Position numbers and translations under genes: made by a program. The notes below the pieces were generated by a model, which ran no database searches, was not told where the DNA came from, and saw nothing but the letters and a program-made list of their open reading frames with translations. Shown here piece after piece: positions 15,625 through 23,643 of a stretch of DNA of 64,000 bases (the first letter of the stretch is position 1; each line of letters begins with the position of its first letter). Source of the stretch: Nitrospirota bacterium (GTDB lineage Bacteria; JACPQY01); NCBI GenBank assembly GCA_016190245.1, contig JACPQY010000078.1, positions 1-64,000 of the forward strand. Reading direction: 5' to 3'.

Positions 15625-17105
15625 GGCACGCCTTCAACCAGGCGGGCGGCCTGATCGAGCCAGTCTCTCAGCGGCTCGGGCATCCAAAGGCCCAGCGCGA
15701 GGAGGACGGCGAGCGGTCCGTAGACGAGGATGTTGTTCCACGCGCCCTGTTTCTGTTCTCCCGGTGCCGTCGAATTGCCGCCCCAGGCCATCGAAATCGC
15801 GTGGCGAAGCGCCCCCGTGAACACGATGGTAGCCCCCAGGAGGAAGAGTCCGGCCGAGATGTAGAAATGGCGGTCCATCGCGCCTTTCAGGATTTGGAAC
15901 TCGCTCATGAAGAGCGAGAAGGGCGCCATGCCGATGAGGGCCAGGAAGCTGCCGAAGAGCCCTACCCCCCACACGGGCGCGCGGCGGACCGTGCCGGACA
16001 TTTTCTCCATCTCGTGCGTCCCGAAAATCTGGCCGAGGCGGCCGGCACAGAAGAACCCGAGCGTCTTGCACAGGGAATGGTTCAGAACGTGAAACAGGGC
16101 GGCGAACGTCCCGATCCCTCCGACGCCGAGTCCAAGGGAGATGATGCCGAGGTGCTCGACGCTGTGATACGCGAGCAGCCGCTTCAGGTCGCCCTGGAGG
16201 ACGATGAAGACGGCCGCCACGAGGATGGAGAGAACGCCGAATTGCATCAGGATCGTGTGGGCCCATCCGGAAGCGCCTGTCGCGGCCTCGACGAGCGGAA
16301 CGTAGCGCAGGATGCAATACAGGGCTGCATTGAGAAGGAAACCCGAGAACATCGCGGAAACCGGGGCGGGCGCCTGGCTGTGCGCATCGGGCAGCCAACT
16401 GTGCAAGGGTGCCAGCCCGGCCTTCGTGCCGTAGCCCACGAGCAGAAAAATGAAAGCCGCCTTCACGGGAGCAGGGCTGAGCGAGGTCGCGTGCTCGATC
16501 AGGCTCGTCCAGAGCAGGGTGTCCGTTGCGTCCTGAGCGGATCCGCGTGCCGACGCGGCCACGAGGAGGGTGCCCATGAAGGCGAACGCGACGCCCACGG
16601 AGCACATCACGAGATACTTCCACATCGCCTCCAGCGAGGCCGGGGTCCGGTGGAGGCTGATCAGAAAGGCTGTGGTCAGCGTGGTGGCCTCGAGTCCCAC
16701 CCACATGAAGCCGAGGTTGTTGGAGACGAGGACGAGCGTGATCGCCCCGAGCGCCCCCAGCCACAAGGCCCCGAACTGCCGCGCGCGGGCGGGGGGAAAC
16801 TCGCCCCGCTCGGCCTCGACCTGAAAGTAGACGCGGGCAAAGACGGAGCTCAGCAGAAACACCGCCGATAGGACGGCGAGGTGGTACGCCGAGAGGGCGT
16901 CGATTCTCAGCCAGCCGCCGGCGGACGTCACCGCTCCCGCAGAGAGGACGCGAGCCGCCACCGCGGCCGCCACGATCGAGTAGGCCGCCGCGATGCCGAT
17001 CACCCAGCCGAGGATCCGCCCAGGCGAGGCAAGGGCGAGACATACCACCGCCCCGACCAGCGGGATCAGAAGAAGCGAGGGGATCTGCAGGCTGTTCACC
17101 GTCAC
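15621..17105 (-). CDS. hyfF: HyfF-like antiporter-type membrane subunit
   Basis: A 494-aa polytopic membrane protein of the NuoL/M/N-Mrp antiporter family. The conserved helix glutamate is in MWVGLEATTLTTAF, the helix-7 lysine in KAGLAPLHSWLPDAH, and KRLLAYHSVEHLGII marks the next charged segment. In HyfB the equivalent broken-helix stretch has SGVMIKTGLYG; here it is SGFLLNAALYC, so that lysine is replaced, as commonly seen in HyfF. Expected to form one ion-pumping module. It overlaps hyfG by 4 bp and hyfE by 4 bp. Confidence 0.88.
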   Translation of the reverse strand: MTVNSLQIPSLLLIPLVGAVVCLALASPGRILGWVIGIAAAYSIVAAAVAARVLSAGAVTSAGGWLRIDALSAYHLAVLSAVFLLSSVFARVYFQVEAERGEFPPARARQFGALWLGALGAITLVLVSNNLGFMWVGLEATTLTTAFLISLHRTPASLEAMWKYLVMCSVGVAFAFMGTLLVAASARGSAQDATDTLLWTSLIEHATSLSPAPVKAAFIFLLVGYGTKAGLAPLHSWLPDAHSQAPAPVSAMFSGFLLNAALYCILRYVPLVEAATGASGWAHTILMQFGVLSILVAAVFIVLQGDLKRLLAYHSVEHLGIISLGLGVGGIGTFAALFHVLNHSLCKTLGFFCAGRLGQIFGTHEMEKMSGTVRRAPVWGVGLFGSFLALIGMAPFSLFMSEFQILKGAMDRHFYISAGLFLLGATIVFTGALRHAISMAWGGNSTAPGEQKQGAWNNILVYGPLAVLLALGLWMPEPLRDWLDQAARLVEGVP

Positions 17106-17737
17106 CCTTTGAGCGAGTTCATCTGGTCGGCATCGATGTGCTCGAACGCCTGGTTGATCTGCTGGAGCGCGATGCCCATCACGAACACCGCGACAAAGAC
17201 GTCCATGAGGACGCCGAGCTCAATCAGGAACGGAATACCGCCGACCACAGCCACTCCGAACGTGAAGATGCCGTTTTCCAGGACCAGAAAACCGAGCACC
17301 TGCGTCAGGGCCTTCCGTCTCGCGACGACGAGAAACAGCCCTGAGAGGATCGTGAAAAGGGCCGCGGGCAGGACGAGATCCGAGACGGCCTCGCCCGGCA
17401 GGGGCAGTTGTCCCCCCAGCCAGAAGGAGGCCGCAAGCGTGGCCATGCCGATCACCATCGAGCTGGAGTAGCCGACGTAGGGTTGCAGCTCGCGCCGGAC
17501 CTGCGCGTGCTTCACCGCGCGAAAGAGGAGGCGCGGGAAGACGATCCCCTTGAGGATCATGCTTCCGAGGGACAGGGCCGCGACGCGCCACGTGAGACCG
17601 TGTGGGGTGATCAGCAGCGGCATGAGCGAAAGGAGGGCGCCTTGGAGGGCGACGAGACGGATCATCCGGCTGGCGCCGAGGATGAGCAGCCCCACCAGGA
17701 TCAAAGCGATCAGGATGCCGTTGACGAGTACGGGCAT
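17102..17737 (-). CDS. hyfE: HyfE-like (NuoK-related) membrane subunit
   Basis: A 211-aa membrane protein with about six to seven hydrophobic helices, matching HyfE, which corresponds to MnhC/NuoK plus extra helices. Typical late motif: LVLENGIFTFGVAVVGGIPF, with the helix glutamate, then ELGVLMDVFVAVFVMGI. ATG 17737 gives a 4-nt gap from the hyfC stop; the longer frame to 17767 would overlap hyfC. Translationally coupled on both sides. It is the smaller antiporter-type element linking HyfF to the membrane arm. Confidence 0.85.
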   Translation of the reverse strand: MPVLVNGILIALILVGLLILGASRMIRLVALQGALLSLMPLLITPHGLTWRVAALSLGSMILKGIVFPRLLFRAVKHAQVRRELQPYVGYSSSMVIGMATLAASFWLGGQLPLPGEAVSDLVLPAALFTILSGLFLVVARRKALTQVLGFLVLENGIFTFGVAVVGGIPFLIELGVLMDVFVAVFVMGIALQQINQAFEHIDADQMNSLKG

Positions 17738-17741
17738 CGCC

Positions 17742-18638
17742 TCAGACCAGCGCGAGGACGAGCGCAAGGGAGGACATCACCCCTGCGCCGACCAGCAACT
17801 TCGGAACTCCCAGGAGCCTCAGCCTGGGAAGAGTGGATTCGACCACGCCCGTGGCGACCGCCAGAGCCGCCAGGGCGGCGACGAATGAGACGGCCTCCCA
17901 CCCCTCCCCGCTTTGTGGCAGGAGCGGGCCGACGACGAGGGAACCGAGAATCCAAAGTCGGAGCGCGGAGGCATACTCGATCAGAGCCAGATCGGGCCCC
18001 CCGTGATCGAGCACCATCACCTCGTGAATCATCGTGAGCTCGAGATGGGTGTTGGGGTCGTCCACCGGGATGCGTGCGTTCTCCGCGAGGAAGACGATCC
18101 CGAACGCGGTCGCGACCAGCGCCAGGGCCGGCGCGTGGGCGGTCCACACGTCGGGCGACAGGGTGGAGAATACGCCGTGAAGCGAGAACTGGCCGGTGAT
18201 CCTCACGAGCGCCGCCAGGCCGAGCCACAGCGCGGGCTCCACGAGGGTGGAGAAGTGGACTTCGCGGCTGGCCCCCATTCCCTCGAAGCTTGAACCTGTG
18301 TCCAGCGCGGCGATGACCGTGAAGAAGCGGGAGAGGCCGAGGACGTAGGCGAAGAGGATCACATCCCCCTCGAACGACAGGGGCCCGGGCCGTCCGCCCA
18401 AGGGTGCCACGAGGCAGGCCGCGACGGTCGCGGCGAGGCCGATGAGCGGCCCCGCGCGGAAGATCCACGTCGTGGTGGCACTGTAGACGGCGCCCTTGCC
18501 GAGGAGCTTCCCGAGGTCGTAGTAGGGCTGGAGCAGAGGCGCGCCGCGCCGCCCCGCGAAGACGGCCTTCGTTTTGTTGATCAAACCCGCGAGGAGCGGG
18601 GCGAGGACGAAGGGAAGGACTGCGTGGAAGACGACCAT
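17742..18638 (-). CDS. hyfC: HyfC-like (NuoH-related) membrane subunit
   Basis: A 298-aa membrane anchor subunit, homologue of NuoH, HyfC and HycD, which connects the hydrophilic arm to the ion pumps. Family segments include GRRGAPLLQPYYDLGKLLGK near the N-terminus and the acidic loop ENARIPVDDPNTHLELTMIH, with further acidic residues in DLALIEYASALRLW. About eight helices. It lies 7 nt after the hyfB stop. Conservation of the acidic loop argues that the complex still couples redox chemistry to ion movement (inference). Confidence 0.9.
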   Translation of the reverse strand: MVVFHAVLPFVLAPLLAGLINKTKAVFAGRRGAPLLQPYYDLGKLLGKGAVYSATTTWIFRAGPLIGLAATVAACLVAPLGGRPGPLSFEGDVILFAYVLGLSRFFTVIAALDTGSSFEGMGASREVHFSTLVEPALWLGLAALVRITGQFSLHGVFSTLSPDVWTAHAPALALVATAFGIVFLAENARIPVDDPNTHLELTMIHEVMVLDHGGPDLALIEYASALRLWILGSLVVGPLLPQSGEGWEAVSFVAALAALAVATGVVESTLPRLRLLGVPKLLVGAGVMSSLALVLALV

Positions 18639-18645
18639 TTCGTGC

Positions 18646-20643
18646 CTAGCGCAGTTTGAGGATGAGAAGCCCGAGGAGCGTCACCGACACGTAGAGAACG
18701 TAGAGCTGCAGCCGGCCGTGCTGAAAGCCTTTCAAGCGGCTGAAGAGTGCCAGGGCGCCTTGAAAGAGCGGGGCGTAGGCCTCTTCGGTGCAGACATCGG
18801 GCGTGTGACTCGAAAACGCGGCGGTGGGTCGGGGGAAGAGGCCCTCCGGACGGCCACCGTGCGCCCGGGTCCGGAGGAAACCCCCGAAAAAGTGCGTCAA
18901 GGGTTGAGCGAACGAGGAAGCGGTGTATTGCATCCGCGGGGTGGGCTTGGCGTAGCCGCAATCCCACGTGACGGCGCCGCGCACGGGTCGTCCCCTGAGG
19001 ACGAGGAATCGCACACCGGCGAGCAGGAGCAGCAGCCCAAGTAGGATGAAGGAAGCCACGGAGATGGAGCGCGCAATGCCCTCCAAGCCGGACACTGCCG
19101 AGGAGGGCTGAGCGAAAGTAGAGGTGATCTGCTCCACCACCGGGGCCACAAGCCCGACCGCGACCGGCGCGGCGAGCCCGATGGCGAGGCACGCCCCCGA
19201 TAGGATGAACATCGGAGCCTGCATCCACGTCCCCGCTTCTTTCGGAGGCTCGGCGGCTGCAGAACGCGGGGAGCCGAGAAAGACGACGCCGAACGCCTTG
19301 GCGAAGCATGCGCAGGCGAGGCCGCCGATGATCCCGAGACTCGCGAGCACCACGGCCGAGGCGACCGGCCAAGGGAGGCCGTCCACCATGCCGCGCAAGG
19401 CGCCGTAGTAGATCAACGCTTCGCTCACGAAACCGTTGAGCGGTGGCAGGCCGCAGATCGCGATGCTTCCCACGAGAAACGAGAAACCTGTCCGCGGCAT
19501 CGGCTTGAGAAGCCCTCCCAGACGATCGATGTCGCGGGTGGCGGTGGATTGGACCGCGGCGCCCGCCGCGAGGAAGAGGAGCCCTTTGAAGATCGCGTGG
19601 TTGAGAATGTGCAGGAGCCCGCCCGCGAAGCCGGCGGCGGCCAGGAGCGGCCGCTCCGTCGCGATCCCCATCAGGCCCAGCCCCAATCCGAGCGCGATGA
19701 TGCCGATGTTCTCGATGCTGTGGTAGGCGAGGAGCCTTTTCAGATCGTGCTGCGCCAGGGCAAATAGAACCCCGAGCACGCCGGACGTGGCGCCGAGCGC
19801 GAGGAGCGCCCAGGCCCAGGACGGATCGGGAGGACCGAGGAAAAGCATGACGCGGAGCAACCCGTACAGTCCCGTCTTGATCATCACGCCGGACATCAGC
19901 GCGGAGACGTGACTCGGCGCGGCCGGATGCGCTTCCGGGAGCCACACATGCAGGGGCATGAACCCCGCCTTCGCTCCGAACCCGACCAGGGCCAGCACGA
20001 AGAGTGCGGAAGGATGTGCCCATCGCCCGGCGAGGCCGATCCAGGCGTCGAAATCGGTGGAGCCGGATTCCCTCCCCATGAGAAGGAAGAGGACGAGGAC
20101 GAACGCCGCCCCGGCCTGGCTGGCTACGAGGTAGATCCATCCCGCGCGACGCACGGATTCCTTCTCGCTCTCCGACGTGACCAGGAAGAAGGAGGTGAGC
20201 GCCATGACCTCCCACGCCAGCAGGAAGAGCAGTGCATTTTGCGCCACGACCACGAGGGCCATGCTCAGGACCAACGCGCTGAAAAGGAATTCGCGTGCGC
20301 CGGTTCTCCCGTGGGTGTGTTCCCGCCGGCTGTAGTCGAGACTGTAGAGGGCGGAGACCGCGCTCAAACCCAGGATCCCGAGCAGGAACCACGCCGAGAG
20401 GGCGTCCAGTCCGATCGATAACCGTCCGAACGGCATGGCCCAGTCCGTCTCGGCGGAGATCGGCCCCCCCCCGAGAAGAATCGCGATGGCCGGCAGGATG
20501 CCGAGGAGGCTCCCAGCCACGACGCTCGCCGCTCCAAGGCGCCGTGCGGCGCCGGGCGTGCGGACGAGCAGGCAAGCCGCGCCGCCCGAAAGGATCACGA
20601 ACATCCCCGCGAGGAGGAGAAAGAGAAGGAGGATTTCCGGCAT
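18646..20643 (-). CDS. hyfB: HyfB-like (NuoL-related) antiporter-type membrane subunit
   Basis: A 665-aa polytopic membrane protein, the largest pump subunit. Key NuoL-type residues are present: the glutamate in LLAWEVMALTSFFLV, the lysine in GAKAGFMPLHVWLPEAH, the SGVMIKTGLYG lysine and KRLLAYHSIENIGII. The C-terminal extension of more than 150 aa (GYAKPTPRMQYTASSFAQP onward) is typical of HyfB. It is the first structural gene of the operon, 34 bp after the arsR-like regulator. No hyfD homologue or hydrogenase maturation (hyp) gene is in the window. Confidence 0.9.
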   Translation of the reverse strand: MPEILLLFLLLAGMFVILSGGAACLLVRTPGAARRLGAASVVAGSLLGILPAIAILLGGGPISAETDWAMPFGRLSIGLDALSAWFLLGILGLSAVSALYSLDYSRREHTHGRTGAREFLFSALVLSMALVVVAQNALLFLLAWEVMALTSFFLVTSESEKESVRRAGWIYLVASQAGAAFVLVLFLLMGRESGSTDFDAWIGLAGRWAHPSALFVLALVGFGAKAGFMPLHVWLPEAHPAAPSHVSALMSGVMIKTGLYGLLRVMLFLGPPDPSWAWALLALGATSGVLGVLFALAQHDLKRLLAYHSIENIGIIALGLGLGLMGIATERPLLAAAGFAGGLLHILNHAIFKGLLFLAAGAAVQSTATRDIDRLGGLLKPMPRTGFSFLVGSIAICGLPPLNGFVSEALIYYGALRGMVDGLPWPVASAVVLASLGIIGGLACACFAKAFGVVFLGSPRSAAAEPPKEAGTWMQAPMFILSGACLAIGLAAPVAVGLVAPVVEQITSTFAQPSSAVSGLEGIARSISVASFILLGLLLLLAGVRFLVLRGRPVRGAVTWDCGYAKPTPRMQYTASSFAQPLTHFFGGFLRTRAHGGRPEGLFPRPTAAFSSHTPDVCTEEAYAPLFQGALALFSRLKGFQHGRLQLYVLYVSVTLLGLLILKLR

Positions 20644-20677
20644 GGGTGGCGTGTCTCTTCCTTGAAGTCGAGTGGGA

Positions 20678-21025
20678 TCAGACGCGCCCGAGATCCCTGA
20701 GGAGGCTCTCGCTCTCGCGGAGCTTCTTGCGCAGGATCTCGGCGATCGGCCGCAGGACTCTGAAGATGTCCCGATCCTTGATGGCGTAGAAGACGTTGGC
20801 CTTGGCCTGGCGCGAGGTCAGGATGCCGGCCTGGCGGAGCACCGCCAGGTGCTTGGACAGGCCGGATTGCTCCACGCCCAGGACCTCGACCATCCGGCCG
20901 ACGGAGGCCTCCCTCTGTTTCAGATGCTCGATGACCGCCAAGCGGACGGGATGCGCCAGCGCCCCGAGGAAATTGGCCTTGATCTTGAACACGAGGTTGG
21001 CTCCGAGGTGTCTCCTCTTGGTCAT
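20678..21025 (-). CDS. ArsR-family transcriptional regulator heading the Ehr operon
   Basis: A 115-aa winged-helix regulator of the ArsR/SmtB family. ALAHPVRLAVIEHLKQRE precedes the recognition helix in SGLSKHLAVLRQAGIL, and the wing is SRQAKANVFYAIKD. It has no cysteine, so the usual ELCVCDL-type metal site is missing and the signal is probably not a thiophilic metal at that site. It is the first gene behind a strong promoter (21060-21087), with hyfB starting 34 bp after it, so it is co-transcribed with the complex and probably autoregulates. ATG 21025 is the only sensible start. Confidence 0.85.
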   Translation of the reverse strand: MTKRRHLGANLVFKIKANFLGALAHPVRLAVIEHLKQREASVGRMVEVLGVEQSGLSKHLAVLRQAGILTSRQAKANVFYAIKDRDIFRVLRPIAEILRKKLRESESLLRDLGRV

Positions 21026-21059
21026 ATGCTCATAGGATCATTTGTTCCGAGCGGTCCTC

Positions 21060-21087
21060 TTTATACCCGCGACCGTCCCCCTGTCAA
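21060..21087 (-). promoter_or_regulatory. Promoter of the arsR-Ehr operon
   Basis: Minus strand TTGACA (21082-21087), a 16-nt spacer and TATAAA (21060-21065). This is among the closest matches to the sigma-70 consensus in the window. The predicted leader is about 30 nt and includes ACAAATGATCCTATGAGCAT, AT-rich for this genome and a possible site for the regulator. Confidence 0.6.
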
Positions 21088-21153
21088 GCGCAGGTCGCCT
21101 CTGGAGTTTGCTGAGTTCCTCTCGCAGCGGAGGTCGCACGAAACTCCTCCCCT

Positions 21154-21182
21154 TTGTGTGGAAAGGCCGGGTGGGGTAGAGA
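21154..21182 (+). promoter_or_regulatory. Promoter of the amidohydrolase gene
   Basis: TTGTGT (21154-21159), a 17-nt spacer and TAGAGA (21177-21182), then 8 nt to GTG 21191. It is divergent from the arsR-Ehr promoter. Confidence 0.4.
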
Positions 21183-21190
21183 TAGCCCAC

Positions 21191-22939
21191 GTGAAAGTCC
21201 TGACGAATGCCGTCGTCCGTACGATGGACGACTCCAATCGAGTGGCTTCTGCGGTGGCCTACGATGGGCCTCGGCTCGTGGCCGTCGGCCCGACGCAGGA
21301 GGTGCGTCGACTTGCTGGGCCCGGAGCCGAGGTGCGTGACCTCGCAGGCCGCACCGTGGTGCCCGGGTTCATCGATTCGCACCATCACCTTTCCATTGCC
21401 TTGATCTACGGAGGCGGGGTGGATTGCCGTCCCGAGGCCGCGCCGTCGATCGACGTCCTCCTCACCCGACTCGCCGAGGCGGAGAAACGCCTGCCACCGG
21501 GCGCGTGGCTTGTGGGGACGGGACACGACGAATGGAAGATTCGGGAACGGTGTCACCCCACCCGAGACGAGCTGGATTCGGTGTCCGCCCGGCGACCGAT
21601 TCTCCTCATCCACGGGACGTGGCACGAGGTGGTGGCGAACTCCGCGGCGCTGGCGGCGGCGGGGATCGATGAGCGAACGCCGGAGCCTCCGTCCGGGGTG
21701 TTCAGCCGCGATCGCCGCGGCCGGCTGAACGGGCATCTCGCCGAGATGGCCGGCACCCTCGTCGAGCCGCTTGCGCGCGCGGATGCGATCGCCCGCGATC
21801 CGCATGGCCTTGCGAACCGGCTCGGCGCCTACGAGGACGTGCTCTTCTCGCTCGGGATCACCCGGATCTGCGATGCGACCGTTCCACCTTCGATCGCTGA
21901 ACTCTACGCCGGCGCGCGCTGTGAGGGGAAACTCCGAATCCCCGTGGTCATGATGCCGATCGGCGAGAGGGGGCTGTTCGCTCATCCCGAGGATCGCCTG
22001 GAAGGGCCACCAACGGGGGAGGGGCCCGAGGAGCTTCGCTTCGGGCCGATGAAACTCTTCTTCGATGGGGGCACGCAGTGTGCGCTCTGCTTGAGTTTCT
22101 CCGATCTCGCCCTGAGCCTTGGCCCCGTTCTGCGCCTGGTTGCGACTCGTGGTCTTTCGTCGGGTTTGGATCTGCTTCGGCAGGTCAGGCCCTCACTCGG
22201 GCGGGATCTGCGGATTCGATCGGGCGTGCGTTACTACGACGTGCGTCAGGGGCGGGACTTCGTGCGACGTGCGGTCGAGCGGGGTTTTGCGACCGCGATT
22301 CATGCGATCGGCAATGAGGCGGTGGGGTGGGCGATCGATGTCTTGGGCGCGGCGCGAGCGGCTCACGTGCGACAGCCTCCTCCCAGAATTGAACATGGGA
22401 TGATCCTGGGGCGGGCCGAGGCCCGGCGGGCGGCCGATCAGGGAATCATGTTCGTTCCGCAGCCCTACTTTCTGGTGCAGCTCGGAGACGCCCTGTCGCA
22501 CGTTCCCCTCCCGCCAAGGCTCAAGCTGTTCCCCCTTCGCACTCTGGTCGAGGAAGGCGTCGAATTAGCTGGGAGCTCGGATGGCCCGGCCGGATTCGAC
22601 CCGATCGCCGCCCTTCGAGCGGCCGTCACGCGCAGGGCAGCCGACGGGACGCCGATCTCACCGGAGGAAGCCATCGAGCCGGAGGATGTCCTGCGAATGT
22701 ACACGCGAGGCTCGGCTCGGGCCTGCGGGTGTTGGGATGTGACCGGCAGTCTCGAAGCCGGGAAACGGGCGGACCTGGTCGTGCTCTCGGACGACCCCTG
22801 TCGCGCAGGTTCTACTGACTGGGATTGTCTGCGCGTGGTCGAGACGATCTTGGCCGGTCGGACGGTTTTTCGCCGGGAGAGTGTCGTCGATCGGACGGAG
22901 GTGCTGAGGCTTCTGGATTGCGTCGCTCCAAGGGTGTAA
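21191..22939 (+). CDS. Amidohydrolase-3 family (YtcJ-like) metal-dependent hydrolase
   Basis: A 582-aa metal-dependent hydrolase of the Amidohydro_3/YtcJ type. The N-terminal composite beta-sandwich precedes the metal motif FIDSHHHLS. Later ligands are in TAIHAIGNEAV and RIEHGMIL, and the conserved aspartate is in LAGSSDGP. The C-terminus returns to the sandwich with GSLEAGKRADLVVLSDDP. The substrate is unknown; the family acts on amide or ester bonds, often in N-acyl compounds. GTG 21191 is chosen because homology starts at KVLTNAVVRTMD and a promoter-like pair ends 8 nt upstream. It is divergent from the Ehr operon. Confidence 0.85.
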   Translation: MKVLTNAVVRTMDDSNRVASAVAYDGPRLVAVGPTQEVRRLAGPGAEVRDLAGRTVVPGFIDSHHHLSIALIYGGGVDCRPEAAPSIDVLLTRLAEAEKRLPPGAWLVGTGHDEWKIRERCHPTRDELDSVSARRPILLIHGTWHEVVANSAALAAAGIDERTPEPPSGVFSRDRRGRLNGHLAEMAGTLVEPLARADAIARDPHGLANRLGAYEDVLFSLGITRICDATVPPSIAELYAGARCEGKLRIPVVMMPIGERGLFAHPEDRLEGPPTGEGPEELRFGPMKLFFDGGTQCALCLSFSDLALSLGPVLRLVATRGLSSGLDLLRQVRPSLGRDLRIRSGVRYYDVRQGRDFVRRAVERGFATAIHAIGNEAVGWAIDVLGAARAAHVRQPPPRIEHGMILGRAEARRAADQGIMFVPQPYFLVQLGDALSHVPLPPRLKLFPLRTLVEEGVELAGSSDGPAGFDPIAALRAAVTRRAADGTPISPEEAIEPEDVLRMYTRGSARACGCWDVTGSLEAGKRADLVVLSDDPCRAGSTDWDCLRVVETILAGRTVFRRESVVDRTEVLRLLDCVAPRV

Positions 22940-22997
22940 AAGGGCGCTCGACAACGGCCGGACGAATGCCGTCCGGCTCGACGACAGGGGGTGAGCG

Positions 22998-23345
22998 ATG
23001 AAAACGGTGCTGCTCTTGGTGGCCTCGAACGTGTTCATGACCACGGCATGGTACGGCCACCTTCGTTTCAAGTCGGCCGCGCTGTGGAGCGTGGTCCTCA
23101 TAAGCTGGCTGATCGCGCTGCCCGAGTACGCCCTCCAAGTGCCGGCCAACCGGATCGGCCACGGCACCTTCACCGCGCCTCAGCTCAAGATCATCCAGGA
23201 GGTCGTGTCCATCTCGGTTTTCATCGTCTTCTGCCTGACCTACCTGCGCGAACCGATCCGCTGGAACTACCTCGTCTCGTTCGGGCTCATCGTTGCGGCC
23301 GTTGTCTTCGCCCTCTGGGACAGACCGGGACTGCTGCTGAGGTAG
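22998..23345 (+). CDS. DUF486-family small membrane protein
   Basis: A 115-aa membrane protein with four hydrophobic helices, matching the DUF486 (DMT-related) family. Hallmarks are SNVFMTTAWYGHLRFK near the start, LPEYALQVPANRIGHG in the middle and EVVSISVFIVFCLTYLREP. Function is unknown; a transporter-like fold is assumed from the DMT relation. ATG 22998 has GGGGGTG about 5 nt upstream. It follows the amidohydrolase by 58 bp and may share its transcript. The downstream 298 bp hold a palindrome cluster. Confidence 0.85.
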   Translation: MKTVLLLVASNVFMTTAWYGHLRFKSAALWSVVLISWLIALPEYALQVPANRIGHGTFTAPQLKIIQEVVSISVFIVFCLTYLREPIRWNYLVSFGLIVAAVVFALWDRPGLLLR

Positions 23346-23643
23346 GAACGCCGGTTCGGGAGTCTTCGGTTTGGGAGAGGTATCTCGCTGCGCGAGTGCG
23401 CTGGGCTGTGTTTGAAAACCCTTCGCCGACCACCACAATTTTTGCAGGGGAGGGTGCTTGCACCCTCCCTCCCATAGGGCGGGTCCACCTGTCCGCCGTG
23501 GCGGAAGGACCCGCCCCTACCACGGTCATTGCCCTGCCATCCTGGCAGGGCCACATTGCGTGGTACCTGGCCTTCCTGGGCCAAGGTACGAAGAACCGCC
23601 CTGGCCATGGTGGATCCCATCATAGGTCCCTCTCAGAGAGGGG
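23346..23643. repeat. Intergenic palindrome cluster between convergent genes
   Basis: No gene is seen in these 298 bp. They hold several hairpins: AGGGTG-CTTG-CACCCT (23451-23466); the nested GGGCGGGTCC/GGACCCGCCC pair (23477-23486, 23507-23516) enclosing TCCGCC-GT-GGCGGA (23492-23505); GCCCTGCCA-TCC-TGGCAGGGC (23531-23551); and the second copy of the 30-bp repeat also seen at 91-120 (23588-23617). Some may end transcripts from both sides. Confidence 0.6.

Noticed and set aside
23346-23643. CRISPR array or tandem repeat locus
   Set aside because: The repeats are palindromes of differing sequence without regular spacing or spacers.
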